Part shown: one piece after another, positions 1-10,400 of the stretch | How positions within the stretch are numbered: the stretch's first letter is position 1 | Layout of the letters: every line of letters begins with the position of its first letter | Made by a program: the position numbers and the translations under genes | The notes under the pieces: generated by a model | Seen by the model: the letters and a program-made list of their open reading frames with translations, nothing else | What the model was told of the DNA's origin: nothing | Databases searched by the model: none | Assembly: GCA_041569895.1 (NCBI GenBank) | Contig: JBFFXF010000074.1 | Coordinates: 1 to 29,226, forward strand | Origin: JBFFXF01 sp041569895 | Lineage (GTDB): Bacteria > Planctomycetota > UBA8108 > JACQVS01 | Length of the DNA stretch: 29,226 nt | Direction of reading: 5' to 3'

Positions 1-727
1 GGTCGTCGACGACCACCACGAAGTTGCCGTTGTCGAGCCCGGCGAGCTCGCCGCCGAAGCGACCGATCTGATCGGTCATCGGGTCGCCCTCCTCGAGGCG
101 GCCGTGGAGGGCGTCGAAGGCCTTGCTCCTCGAGACCTGCGCGTAGTCCCCGTTCTCGTCGCGCTCGAGCGCGAAGGTCTGGACCGTCGCGAAGCGTCCC
201 ATGCGGACGATGCCGTCCTCCCAGCGATCGTCGCTCTGGAACTCCTCGTACTCGTTCGGGCTCGCCTCGCCTCCGGTTATGAAGTTGACCGCGCCGGGGC
301 GCTTGTCTCCGGCGACGCGACCGGGGTTGCCGTTCTGGCGATAGTTGTTGATCGGTCCGCGGTAGGGGTTGCCGTCGTCGTCGAAGAAGCACTCTCCGAA
401 GATCGCCGGCTCGGAGCCGTCGACCGGCTGGATGGCCAGCGCGTAGCGCTGCATCGGAAAGAACTCGTCCGGCGGGTCCTCGGCGAAGGTGTTGGACTCG
501 ATCAGGAAGGCCCGGTTGCCGACGACGCTCGTGTAGGGCTCCCAGTTGCCGAGGGCGTCGCGGCCGTCGATGACCTCATCGACATCGATGATGGTGTCCT
601 CGACGATGCGTTCGATGGTCTCGACCGAATCGAGCCCCCCCGGAAGCCACGGCTCATCCTGGGCGGCGACCACGGTGGAGAGAAAAAGCGCGCACAGCGT
701 GAACGGATAGACGGCAGGACCCCTCAT
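1..727 (-). CDS. Exported protein of unknown function, 3' end outside window
   Basis: The reading frame is open from an ATG at 727 to the left edge, giving 242 codons with no stop, so the C-terminus is missing. The N-terminus is a clear signal peptide (MRGPAVYPF, then a hydrophobic LCALFLSTVVA core, likely cut after AAQ). The mature part is acidic and begins DEPWLPGGLDSVETIERIVED. Later segments (DALGNWEPYTSVVGNRAFLIES; EFFPMQRYALAIQP; FDDDGNPYRGPINNYRQNG; GRFGGELAGLDNGNFVVVVDD) resemble the beta-rich 'DNGNFVVV' style of large secreted planctomycete proteins, but I do not recognise a named family. The start is supported by an AGGAGG five bases upstream and a TATAAT box at 765-770. It is transcribed divergently from the CotH-like gene. 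Function unknown; probably acts outside the cytoplasm. Confidence 0.8.
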   Translation of the reverse strand, partial: MRGPAVYPFTLCALFLSTVVAAQDEPWLPGGLDSVETIERIVEDTIIDVDEVIDGRDALGNWEPYTSVVGNRAFLIESNTFAEDPPDEFFPMQRYALAIQPVDGSEPAIFGECFFDDDGNPYRGPINNYRQNGNPGRVAGDKRPGAVNFITGGEASPNEYEEFQSDDRWEDGIVRMGRFATVQTFALERDENGDYAQVSRSKAFDALHGRLEEGDPMTDQIGRFGGELAGLDNGNFVVVVDD

Positions 728-732
728 GACGT

Positions 733-738
733 CCTCCT
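733..738 (-). promoter_or_regulatory. Ribosome binding site of the left-edge gene
   Basis: Reads AGGAGG on the - strand, five bases before the ATG at 727. It fixes the start of the exported protein that leaves the left edge. Confidence 0.75.
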
Positions 739-764
739 TCGATGCACCGCACTCGATGTTCCGG

Positions 765-770
765 ATTATA
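765..770 (-). promoter_or_regulatory. -10 box (TATAAT) of the left-edge gene
   Basis: A perfect TATAAT on the - strand would start transcription about 30 bases before the ATG at 727. No good -35 hexamer is visible at 16-18 bases (a CACCTT/TTTCCC region lies there), so the box is persuasive but the full promoter is only probable. Confidence 0.5.
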
Positions 771-978
771 CGGACACAGCTGGTGGGAAAGGTGTTTGCG
801 GGCGCGCGACCTCCTTTCTCCAGCCGGAGCTGAACCGCCCCCATGCGGTGAACGACGGACTCGACCCACGGGACAGGATATAACGACCGGAGGAGGGAAA
901 ACAATCGAGAATCTCCCTGCGATGGGCTATACAGAATCACGGCGCATGGTGCAGGAGGGAGAGGTCTCCGGGGGTCCC

Positions 979-3900
979 ATGTCTCGCTTCGCGCGTGTAC
1001 TCGCCCTCGTCGTGTGGCTCTCCTCCCCGGCCGCCGGGATCGTCATCACCGAGATCCACTACCACCCCGCGGCGGGAGACGAGGCGCTCGAGTTCATCGA
1101 GGTGGCCAACGACACCGCCACGCCCGAGGACATTTCCGGCTACGCCTTCGTCGAGGGCGTGCGGTTCACGTTTCCGGCGGGAACGATTCTCGAGGGCAAC
1201 GCCGTCCTGGTCGTCTGCGCGGACGTCGAGGCGATCCGGGAGCGACACGGCATCGACAACGCGCTCGGGAACTGGGACGGCCGGCTCGACAACGGCGGCG
1301 AGCGGCTGACGCTGGTGAACCACGTCGGCATCGAGCTCCAGGGCCTCCGCTACAGCGACCGCGGCAAGTGGCCGGCGGGCGCCGATGGCACCGGTCACAC
1401 GCTCATGCTGCGCGACCGCCACCTGCCGACGAGAGAGCCGGAGAGCTGGACGCGGAGCCCCGGGCCGGGAGGCAGCCCCGGGCTGGTGAACTTTTCCGGC
1501 GGTGACGCCGCGATCGCTGACCCCGTCGTCTTCAACGAGCTCTTCCGCGGCGGACCCGGCGGCGGCGGGTGGGTCGAGCTGCACAACCCGGGCGCGGTCG
1601 CGGTCGACCTGTCGGGGTTCCGGCTGGTCGATGGTCCGTCGAGGAGCGATGCGCACGTCTTTCCGGAGGGGACCGGTCTCGCGCCGGGCGGGTTTCTCGC
1701 CATCGAGGAGCGGCCGGGCGCGCTGGCGCTCGCCGCGTCCGAGGTGCATCTCGTCCTCCTCGACGCCGGCGGCGTCGTGGTCACGGCCTCGGTGTTCGAC
1801 CGCGAGCCGCCGCCCGGGGCCACCGCCGGCGACTACGCCGAGGCGAGGTTCCCCGATGGCGGCCGTCCGGGCTGGGTGACGCTGACGCCCACGCGCGCGG
1901 CGGCGAATCGCGTGCCGAGGGTCACCGACATCGTCATCAACGAGATCCACTACCACCCGCCGGAGGGACGCCGCGGCGAGTTCATCGAGCTCTTCAACCG
2001 CGGCGCGGAGGCGATCGACCTCTCCGGGTTCCGGTTCGACAACGGCGTCGAGTTCACCTTCCCCGACGGATCGATCCTCGAGGCGGGCCGCCACGCCGTC
2101 GTCGCCGAGGACCCCGCCATCCTCGAGGAGCGCCACGGCCTGTCGGCGGCGTTCGGGCCGTTCGTGGGGCGGCTCGCCAACGACGGCGAGAACATCCGCC
2201 TGATCGATCGCGCCGGCAACCTCGTCGACGAGGTGCGCTACTGGGACGGCGGGCGGTGGCCGCTCTGGGCCGACGGCAAGGGGGCGAGCCTCGAGCTCAT
2301 CGATCCGCGCCAGGACAACGACCTCGCCACCGCGTGGGACGCCAGCGACGAGAGCGACAGGACGGCGTGGGAGAGGCTCTCCTTCACCGTGCCCGATCAC
2401 GTCCCCGCCGAGCAGTCGGAGCTGCACCTCTACCTGCCCGAGAAGGGGATCTGCCTGGTCGACGACGTCTCCGTGCGACGCGACGGCCAGGGCGACAACA
2501 TGATCCCGAACCCCGGCTTCGAGACCGACACCGCGCCGTGGCTCATCGAGGGCACGCACATCCACTCGAGCCGCACCGACACCGACAGCCACTCCGGCGT
2601 GGCCTGCCTGCGGGTCGTCGCCACCGGCAAGGGCGACAGCCTGTGCAATCGCATCGAGACCGACACCACGACGCCGTTGACCGCGGGGCGCCACGAGGTG
2701 TCGCTCTGGGCCCGCTGGGTGCGCGGCTCGAGCCTGCTGATCGTCCACGGCGAGTTCACGCCGGGTCCGTGGGGGCCGCTCTCGGGAAACACGCTGGGAG
2801 CTCGCCTGCGCATGACCGTGCCGCCGAAGACCGGCACGCCGGGCGCCGAGAACACGGCTCGCCGGCGCCTGCGCGAGGAGACCGGCGACGACAACCTCGG
2901 ACCGGTGATCGGCGACGTCCGTCACCACCCGCCATCTCCCGCGCCGGGCGCTCCGGTCACGGTGACCGCGCGCGTGGCGGACTCGCACGGCGTCGAGGCG
3001 GTCTCGCTCGTGTACCGCATCGACAACGACGGCGAGGAGCCCGTGACGGTCGCGCTTCACGACGACGGCCGACATGGCGATGGCCGCGCCGGCGACGGGC
3101 TCCACGGCGGCGAGATCCCCGGCGTTCCTGCCAGGACGCGCGTCGTGTTTCACATCGAGGCCCGCGATGCGCGCGGGGCGACGCGCCGATTCCCCGTCGA
3201 CGCCGCCGAGAGCCTGGTCTACATGGCCGAGCGCGACATCAGGACGACGTCCGACTTCCTGAGGATCGTTCTCGACCGGCAGCGCACCGAGGAGCTCGAG
3301 AGGCGCCGGCTGCACTCGAACGACCTCCTGCCGGGCACGCTCGTCTACCGGAACGAGTCCGCGACGCACGGCGTCGGGGTGCGCTACCGGGGCAGCCCGT
3401 GGGGGCGGCCGCTGCGCAGGAACTACCGCGTCGGCTTCCCGAAGGACAGCCGCTTCCATCGCGGCCGCCGCGACATCAACCTCTCGAGCAAGGGCGGCAG
3501 CCCGAACGAGGGCATCGCGTACTTCCTCGTCGGGCGAAACGGCACGCCCGCGAAGCCCGCGCCGACGGCCGACTACTCCTACGCCGGCGTCCTCTTCAAC
3601 GGCACCGTGCAGGGCACGCTCGGCGTCATCCAGACGGTGGACGGCGATTTCATCGGCGCGTGGTACGGCGAGGACGCCGCCGACGACGCCGTGGTGCTGA
3701 AGGCGGTCGGGCGCATGACGTTCGACGACGGTTGCCACATGGTCGGGTACGACGGCGCGTCGCTGATCCACATGGATCGCAGGACGGAGAACTACCGCGG
3801 ATACTGGTACCAGAGCATCCACCAGACCCGCGACACGTGGGAGCCGTTCTTCGAGCTCACCAGGGTGATGGATCCGCGACGCACGGCGGACGACGTCTTC

Positions 3901-4869
3901 GATCGCGAGGTCGAGAACGTCCTCGACGTCGAGGCGTTCCTGCGCGTGCTGGCGCCGCGAGTGCTGATGGGCGAGGGAGACGTCATCTTCATCAGCTCGG
4001 GACACAACGGCTATCTCGTCCGCGATCCGCGAGACGGTCTGTGGGAGCTCCTGCCCTTCGATCTCGACGGCGCGTTCGGCACGCACCGCGACATCATCCC
4101 GCCCGATCGCTACGTCGCGCGGCTGCTTTCACGGCCGGCGCACCGCCGCACCTACCTGAGGATCATCGCGGAGTTCGCGAGCGGCTACTGGTCGCTCGAG
4201 AGGCTCGAGCCGTTCCTCGATGCGATCGAGCGGAACAACCGCGTCCCGGCGGCGGCGCTGAAGCCGTACATCACGGTGAGCACGGATGCGGTCGAGCAGA
4301 CCCTGCGTCCCTTCACCACCATCCCGCTGCGCATCCTCACGGGCGACGGCGGCAGCGTCACCACGGAGAGCTCGCCGGTGACGCTCCAGGGCGAGGCGCC
4401 CGTCCAGGCGGCGTCGCTCCTCTCGCAGCTCAACGGAGGGGACATCGTGGCGCTCCAGCCGCGGTGGACTTCCGCGACCGAGTGGCGCGCATCGTTCGAC
4501 GTCCCCGAGCCGGTCAACCGACTGGAGCTCTTCGCTTTCGACGGCGAGGGCGTGCTGATCGGTACCACGGACGTCACCGTGCTCAACACCTCGGTGGTCG
4601 GCGAGACCTTCATCCGCGGCGATGCGAGCGGCGACGGGACGCTCAACATCACCGACCCGGTGGTGACGCTCTTCTACCTCTTCCGGGACGGCGCCACCCT
4701 CCGGTGCCAGGACGCCGCCGACGCCGACGACAGCGGCGCCATCGACATCGACGACCCGCTGAGAACCCTCAACCATTTCTTCCGCGCCGGCCAGCCCCCG
4801 GCGATGCCGTTTCCGACAGCGGGGGTGGATCCGACGCCGGATGGGCTGGGGTGTCGCCGAGGCGGCTAG
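979..4869 (+). CDS. Exported LTD / CotH-kinase / dockerin-like protein
   Basis: This 1296-residue exported modular protein starts at the ATG at 979 because a signal peptide follows directly (MSRFARVLALVVWLSSPAAG). Upstream in-frame ATGs would only add a non-hydrophobic leader. Domains in order: lamin-tail domain at about 21-174 (IVITEIHYHP), a divergent second one at 180-310, a third at 317-470 (DIVINEIHYHP); a galactose-binding-like module at 484-594 (NMIPNPGFE); an Ig-like segment at 640-747; a CotH-like kinase domain at 757-1111; a beta domain; and a dockerin-like double calcium repeat at 1211-1285 (GDASGDGTLNITDP, DADDSGAIDIDDP). The CotH region keeps a GVRYRG motif near 798, HN at 1009-1010 and FDLDGAFG with Asp1028 and Asp1030. 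CotH proteins are atypical kinases of secreted proteins; activity here is inferred. Its stop codon overlaps that of the convergent gene. Confidence 0.9.
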   Translation: MSRFARVLALVVWLSSPAAGIVITEIHYHPAAGDEALEFIEVANDTATPEDISGYAFVEGVRFTFPAGTILEGNAVLVVCADVEAIRERHGIDNALGNWDGRLDNGGERLTLVNHVGIELQGLRYSDRGKWPAGADGTGHTLMLRDRHLPTREPESWTRSPGPGGSPGLVNFSGGDAAIADPVVFNELFRGGPGGGGWVELHNPGAVAVDLSGFRLVDGPSRSDAHVFPEGTGLAPGGFLAIEERPGALALAASEVHLVLLDAGGVVVTASVFDREPPPGATAGDYAEARFPDGGRPGWVTLTPTRAAANRVPRVTDIVINEIHYHPPEGRRGEFIELFNRGAEAIDLSGFRFDNGVEFTFPDGSILEAGRHAVVAEDPAILEERHGLSAAFGPFVGRLANDGENIRLIDRAGNLVDEVRYWDGGRWPLWADGKGASLELIDPRQDNDLATAWDASDESDRTAWERLSFTVPDHVPAEQSELHLYLPEKGICLVDDVSVRRDGQGDNMIPNPGFETDTAPWLIEGTHIHSSRTDTDSHSGVACLRVVATGKGDSLCNRIETDTTTPLTAGRHEVSLWARWVRGSSLLIVHGEFTPGPWGPLSGNTLGARLRMTVPPKTGTPGAENTARRRLREETGDDNLGPVIGDVRHHPPSPAPGAPVTVTARVADSHGVEAVSLVYRIDNDGEEPVTVALHDDGRHGDGRAGDGLHGGEIPGVPARTRVVFHIEARDARGATRRFPVDAAESLVYMAERDIRTTSDFLRIVLDRQRTEELERRRLHSNDLLPGTLVYRNESATHGVGVRYRGSPWGRPLRRNYRVGFPKDSRFHRGRRDINLSSKGGSPNEGIAYFLVGRNGTPAKPAPTADYSYAGVLFNGTVQGTLGVIQTVDGDFIGAWYGEDAADDAVVLKAVGRMTFDDGCHMVGYDGASLIHMDRRTENYRGYWYQSIHQTRDTWEPFFELTRVMDPRRTADDVFDREVENVLDVEAFLRVLAPRVLMGEGDVIFISSGHNGYLVRDPRDGLWELLPFDLDGAFGTHRDIIPPDRYVARLLSRPAHRRTYLRIIAEFASGYWSLERLEPFLDAIERNNRVPAAALKPYITVSTDAVEQTLRPFTTIPLRILTGDGGSVTTESSPVTLQGEAPVQAASLLSQLNGGDIVALQPRWTSATEWRASFDVPEPVNRLELFAFDGEGVLIGTTDVTVLNTSVVGETFIRGDASGDGTLNITDPVVTLFYLFRDGATLRCQDAADADDSGAIDIDDPLRTLNHFFRAGQPPAMPFPTAGVDPTPDGLGCRRGG

Positions 4870-7373
4870 GCGTCGTCCTGGCCACAGTCGGACGGAGTTT
4901 CGCAGCCGAGCGTCTGGTCCGTCGCAAGCTTCCCGGGGCCGCACGCGGGGAACGGATCCCGCGGCGCGGGGCCGCCGAGAAAGAGGAAGTTCAGCAGAAA
5001 GGTCGCGTCGGATACGTCCACGGCGCTGTCGCCGTTCGCGTCGCCTGCCGCCTGGCACGGGAGGGCCGGACCTCCGAGGAAGAGCCAGTTGAGGAGGTAG
5101 CTCGGGTCGGAGATGTTTACCGCTCCGTCGCCGTTCAAGTCGCCGCGGAGAAAGTGCCGTGGACTACCGATGCAGTCCACGGCGTCCTGGCACTCATCGG
5201 GGACGCCGTCCGCGTCGCAGTCGGCGCTCACCGCCTCGATCCCTCCGCCGAGGAAGGTGCGCAGGAGGCCCGCCTCGTCGAGGACAGCGATATCCGGCTT
5301 GCCGTCGCCATCGAGCTCGAGGACGCCGACGAGTCCCGGATCGACGCCGGCGGCGAATGCGTGCCAGTCACCGCTTGCTAGGAACACCTCGACGCTGCCA
5401 GTGGCGCCAATTGCCAGCACCCAGTCGTCGAGCCCGTCGCCGTCGAGGTCTCCCTGCGTGAAGCCGTCGACGCGGGCCTCGGCTTCGAGACCGGCGATCT
5501 CCTCGAGACCGCCCGCCGAGTTCTCGAAGAGACGCACGACGGGTTGAGAGGCCGTCACGATCGCGACCGTATCGGGAGCACCGTCGCGGTCAATTCCGAC
5601 GAGGCGGTCAAAGGAGCTCAGCGCCTCGGTCGGGTGCCGTGCGACCACGGCGAACGATCCGGCGCCGTCACTCGAGAAGACGATGAGCTGATCGTCGGAG
5701 CCGTCGAGGGCGACGAGGTCGAGGGTCCCGTCCTCGTCGAGATCGGCGAGCGCGAGATCGTGAAGCCGCCGTTCACCATCCCGGACACCGAGGGGCTGAT
5801 CAGCTTGTGCGGGCCAGATCGTGATGGATCTCGCCCGTCTCGGGAGCACGACGATGTCGGACTGGCGGTCGCCGCTCACGTCCTCGACGAAGAAGGTGTC
5901 GAGGGTCTCATCGAGATCAATTGTCCGGATCTCCCGGAAAACGAATGCGCCGTCGTTCGCGAACAGCGTTATCCGGCGCGACCCGCCGACCGCGATGTCG
6001 AGGTCTCCGTCATCTCCGTCGAAGTCTGCCAGTCGCGCGACTGTCGAGCCGTCCCCGACGGGAAGCGCCGCCGCCGCCGAGAGTGTGCCGTCGCCAGCGT
6101 TCTCCAGCGCGGTGAGTGTTGACGCCGCGAGGGTGATCGCGTCGCGGTCGTCGTCCCCGTCGAGGTCACCGACCTCGAGGGCCAAGGGCGCCTCGTCGAA
6201 CCGTACGACTGCGCCTTCGCGAAAGCGCAGCGGCGCCGGCGCGAGGTCACATTCATCGGGGACGCCGTTGCCGTTACAGTCGACGGTGTCACCGGCGGCG
6301 AGGTCGCATTCGTCGGGCACCCCGTTGCCGTCGCAGTCGGGCTCGCAGGCGTCGAGGACGCCGTTCGCGTTGCAGTCCGGCGCGTCTTCCCGGTCGTCTC
6401 CGTCCGGGATGCCGTTCGCGTTGCAGTCGGGATAGTCATAGAGGAAGCGGAAATCCACCGTGCCGGGACTCACGGTCGCCTCTCCGCAGCACGCCACCTG
6501 GACACGCCAGCGCCAGCCGACGATCGCCAGGTCCTCCTCCGCGTTGAAGAGTTCGCGGTCGACCTCGTCGAAGAGAAGTGAGTGCGTGATGTTGAGCCCG
6601 AGCGGCCGCGGTGCGCCCAGACTCGGGGCGAAGATGTCATCCAGCACGCGTGTCGTTCCGTCGCTGAGGATGAGCTCCGACACGGAGGTCGAGGGGGCGA
6701 TTGGGGTCCCCCAGTCGAAGCGAGAGTGATAGACGAAGACGAGGTTCCGCACCGGGACCGGCTGCTGGAACCTGTACTCACGGCTCCACGGGCTGTCGCC
6801 CGGCTGCTCCTGTCGGATCGAGGCGACGTTGGGGATGGTCCGCACCGCGTGTCGTCCTTCGTCGAGTGCGCCGCGAACGACGTGGAGCCGGAGAACCTGA
6901 CCGGCGTGGAGTCCCTCGAGGGACGCGCGCATCTGGGGGTGGACGGCGGTCACGCTGACTCGCAGGGAGTCCACCGTCCCCCGACGGGCGATCTCCGTCC
7001 CGCTCCTCTCGACAGAAGTGAACTGCGCCGGGGTCGCCCGGGCGACGACGTTGAGTGTTCCGGAGTGCAGGGTGATCACGGCAGTCCCCTCGGACATCAG
7101 GGTCGCCTCGTAATTCGCCCGGGAATCGATACCCTGCATCAGGTGATTCATCCTCAGGAGCAGGGCGTCGAGGTGGACGACGGAGACATCGTCGAGGGAC
7201 ACCGCCTCCGGGAAGGCGAGATCGACGTGCGCGGTGCTCAGGGCGTCGGCCTCGACGAAGAGGTCGAGCTCGATGGTCTCCACGGCGGGCCCGTCCGCTG
7301 CCGCGTGATCCGTGGCGAAGATGATGAAAGCGAGTGCGAATGCACTGGACAGACAGCGGAGCTGTCGAGACAT
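4866..7373 (-). CDS. Exported FG-GAP/VCBS protein with dockerin-like C-terminus
   Basis: The protein has 835 residues. A signal peptide (MSRQLRCLSSAFALAFIIFA) is followed by a beta-rich N-domain to about 312. Next come thrombospondin-3-like calcium repeats at 315-378 (DCNANGIPDG, DCDGNGVPDECD), FG-GAP/VCBS-type repeats at about 385-715 (GDLDGDDDRDAIT, DLDEDGTLDLVAL, GDLDGDGLDDWVL), another DCDADGVPDEC unit, and a two-part dockerin-like tail from 741 (GDLNGDGAVNISDP and GDANGDSAVDVSDA, each followed by LLN.LFLGG). Families with FG-GAP repeats form calcium-dependent propellers in secreted adhesion or scaffold proteins; the role here is inferred. The start has GGGAGAG upstream and lies 91 bases after the end of the kinase gene on the same strand, so it may be the last gene of that operon or have its own promoter. 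It converges on the CotH-like gene and shares CTAG with it. Confidence 0.9.
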   Translation of the reverse strand: MSRQLRCLSSAFALAFIIFATDHAAADGPAVETIELDLFVEADALSTAHVDLAFPEAVSLDDVSVVHLDALLLRMNHLMQGIDSRANYEATLMSEGTAVITLHSGTLNVVARATPAQFTSVERSGTEIARRGTVDSLRVSVTAVHPQMRASLEGLHAGQVLRLHVVRGALDEGRHAVRTIPNVASIRQEQPGDSPWSREYRFQQPVPVRNLVFVYHSRFDWGTPIAPSTSVSELILSDGTTRVLDDIFAPSLGAPRPLGLNITHSLLFDEVDRELFNAEEDLAIVGWRWRVQVACCGEATVSPGTVDFRFLYDYPDCNANGIPDGDDREDAPDCNANGVLDACEPDCDGNGVPDECDLAAGDTVDCNGNGVPDECDLAPAPLRFREGAVVRFDEAPLALEVGDLDGDDDRDAITLAASTLTALENAGDGTLSAAAALPVGDGSTVARLADFDGDDGDLDIAVGGSRRITLFANDGAFVFREIRTIDLDETLDTFFVEDVSGDRQSDIVVLPRRARSITIWPAQADQPLGVRDGERRLHDLALADLDEDGTLDLVALDGSDDQLIVFSSDGAGSFAVVARHPTEALSSFDRLVGIDRDGAPDTVAIVTASQPVVRLFENSAGGLEEIAGLEAEARVDGFTQGDLDGDGLDDWVLAIGATGSVEVFLASGDWHAFAAGVDPGLVGVLELDGDGKPDIAVLDEAGLLRTFLGGGIEAVSADCDADGVPDECQDAVDCIGSPRHFLRGDLNGDGAVNISDPSYLLNWLFLGGPALPCQAAGDANGDSAVDVSDATFLLNFLFLGGPAPRDPFPACGPGKLATDQTLGCETPSDCGQDDA

Positions 7374-7447
7374 GGTTACTCTCCCGTCGGTGGTTTCCTC
7401 AAAGCGGAGACGTACCTTCCACGCCGATCGATAAGCTGAATCTCGAA

Positions 7448-7466
7448 GAGGCCGCCCCCGGGCCTC
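7448..7466 (-). terminator. Possible hairpin at the end of the kinase gene
   Basis: A perfect six-base stem (GAGGCC/GGCCTC) with a seven-base loop overlaps the stop codon of the kinase gene. No T-run follows, so it is a weak candidate for a terminator or a processing or pausing hairpin between the kinase and the downstream VCBS gene. Confidence 0.3.
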
Positions 7467-10400
7467 AGCTCGAATCGAAGGCGGTCACCTCGATGGCGCC
7501 GATGAACGGCTCGCCCCTGTGCGGCACGACGGTGAGGTCGAGGAAGCCGTCGTCCACCTCGACCTCGAAGTGACGCTCGAGCGCGCGGTCCGGAGACACG
7601 CGTCCGGGATCGCATCCCTCGACGCGCAGCTCGCCCTCGACCTCGATGTCGAAGATGCGGTAGCCCTCTCCGGGGTACCAGGGCTCGGCGATGTGCAGTG
7701 TGACCGCGTACCGTCCGCGGGGGAGCGGGAGACGATAGCCGCTCGCGTGGTGACGCGAAAAGATTCGCTGCCGAGAAAGTACCGGGCCCAGCGTCGTCTC
7801 TCGAAATGGCTCCTCTCGCGAGCGCTTGCCCCCCCGCGAGCCCGACGGCACGAAGCGGTCTCGCGACCAGACGACGCCCTCGACCTCGACATCCTCCTGA
7901 CCGCCGCAGTTGAGACGCAGACTTTCGCCCCGAGCAAGACCACCCATGACCCAGCGGTGGTCCTCGGCGGTTGACGGGTCGAGACCCTCGAGCTCGACGG
8001 CGAGACGCTCTGGGGAAAGGTCGAGGTCCCGTGTCCAGACGCCCCAGAGGATGGCGAGCAGCTCGTCGGTCGACGCGTTGCCGTCGCGCAGCGCATCGTG
8101 CAAGAACTCGACGACCGCGCCGGAGCCTCCCGTTCGCGCCGCGCACACCACCCAGCGGCGCAGCGGCGCAAGAGTGTCCCCGGTGTGATCGAGTGCGAGC
8201 GTCTCGAAGACACCTCCGGCATCCTCGAAGCGCCGCTGCTCCTCGAGAAGGCGCGCCTCGAAGTAGACGACACGACCGCCTGCGCCATCGCTTCCTGCCA
8301 CCTCTCGGAAGGCGTCGAGGCGCGTCTCGAGGCGCGGACCCGACACCGGGGCGGAGTCGAAGAGAGCGTCGATCGACGCAAAGCTCACGACATCGGGGGC
8401 GAGCGCGACTCGGTAGCGCGCCAGCTGCGCCAGAACTTCCGGTCGCCTCGCGCCGCGTGTGACGGCGACCTCCAGGCAGTGGACGGCCTCGGCAAGGCGA
8501 TCGGTCGCGGCCAGCGCGGTCGCCAGGCTCGCTCGTCGCTCCGACGATTCCTTCGCCTCGAGCGCCTCTCGCAAGAGCTCGACCGCCTTCTCTGGATCGC
8601 GTCTTCCGGGAGCATGAAGCAGCGCGAGCCCGAGGGCCTCGACGACGTCGGGAGATCGTTTGCCCGTGGAGAGGCGATCCTCGAGCGCCTCGGCGACGCC
8701 GTCGAGGCACGAGAGATCGCGCGGCCGCTGTTCCCGGCGCAGGAGACGAGCAAGCAAGCGACCGGGGCGCGCCTGACCACCCGAGGATTCGAGCGCTTCG
8801 CAGCAAGAGCGAAGAGCCTCATCCAACCGCCCCTGCTCCAGCAGCACGCGTGCCAGCCCGAGCTTCGGCACGTGGTAACCCTGCCCGTGGTCAATCGCCG
8901 CGCGGAAGTAGGACTCGGCTTCGACGAAATTGCCGAGGCGCTCCGAGAGTCGCCCGAGCTCGTAATTCGGCACCGGCTCCCTCGGGTTGATGGCAAGGGC
9001 CCTGTCGAGGTGACTCCTCGCCAGCTCGACCTGGCCCGTCGAGCTGTAGGTCGACGCGAGAAAGGACAGCGCCGCCGGCGAGCGAGGGTCCAGCTTGACC
9101 GCGTGTTCGAAAACCTCCCGAGCCTCGATCAGCTTGCCCTGCATGGCGAGCACCCTGCCGAGGTTGTTCATCGCACGAACGAAGCTCGGTTCATATTCCA
9201 ACGCCAGGCGATTGAAGCGGACGCAGCCGTCGAGATCGCCGAGCATCGCGTGGACGAGCGCCAGCACGAAGCACGTGTACGGATCGCGCTCCATGAGCCG
9301 TTCCGCTTCCTCGGCACGGGCACGCGCCGACGCCTCATCTCCGGGGACGCCGGTATGTGCCAGTGCGAGCATGGCGAGCGTCAGCGGGTCCTCTTCGTCA
9401 TGGCGAAGCGCCGCCTGGCCGGCGGCCACCGCCTCGTTCGGCCTGCCGGCCCAGTACAGGGTGTACATCAGGCGTCGCTCCCGCATCAGCCCTGGCCTCA
9501 TGCGGCCGATCCACCGGAGCTCGTCGTCGACCGAGAGGCGCTCGGCGAGGCCCAGTTTGACCTCGAAGGCGAAATCTTCGCGAGCTTCCGGCGTTGGGAT
9601 CGACTGCCAGTACTCCTCGAGCCAGCGGATCATCTCGTCGAAGTTCTTTTGCGCGGCGTAGGCCCTGCCGATGAGGATCGCCGGGCCGATTGCGCTCGGC
9701 CATCGATCGACAGCCCGCAGGAAGTCTCGAATCGCGCCGTCGTTGTCTCCGGATTCGAAGCGCGCGATTCCACGGGCCATCAGCACCTCGAAGTCTGCAC
9801 CGAGAAAGAGGTCGGCCACGTCCTCCAGATCCAGTCTCTTGTAGGCCTCGACGGCTCTCGGCCAGTCCTCGGCGAAGAGCGCCTGCCGCCCCTCGAACCA
9901 GGCCGCCCCCCAGGGGGGCGCGGTCGCGTGGCCGATCTGGAGCTCGCGGTCGGCGAGTGCCTGGTCACCGCGCCGGCGGAGGATCGCGGCGCGGAGCGCA
10001 CGTGCGGGAAAGAAATCGGGTCTCGATGCGAGCAGGGCGGCGAGCTCATCGAGAGCCGCCTGCGGGCGCCCGAGCATCGAGAAACCCCGAGCACGGTGGT
10101 AGATGTGATCGACGCGATCCGACGTATATGCGCCACAACTCTCCAGGCCGTCCAGCGCCTCGAGGATGCGTTGCTCCGGGGTGATGCGCCCCCCGGAGAG
10201 AATGGCGACTTCGGTCCGTCGACGGTCAACCCGACCGACTCCCTGCAGGAACGATGCCTGGTCCAATCCCATCTGCAGGACCGCCTGGACCACGGATGCC
10301 TCGTACGTCTTCATCCGCTCCGAGTCGCGATGCCGTTTGTACAACACGCCGAGGACGACGGCGCCGACCGCGACGAGCAAGCCAAGAGCGCCAGCTGCGA

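Noticed and set aside
937..4086. Long - strand frame opposite the CotH-like gene (1049 codons)
   Set aside because: It is Arg/Val/Asp-rich with no domain, and the + strand has clear LTD and CotH motifs. It is a shadow frame caused by high GC.
1569..5381. Long + strand frame of 1270 codons
   Set aside because: The translation is almost entirely Arg/Pro/Ala/Gly and runs across the end of two real genes in other frames.
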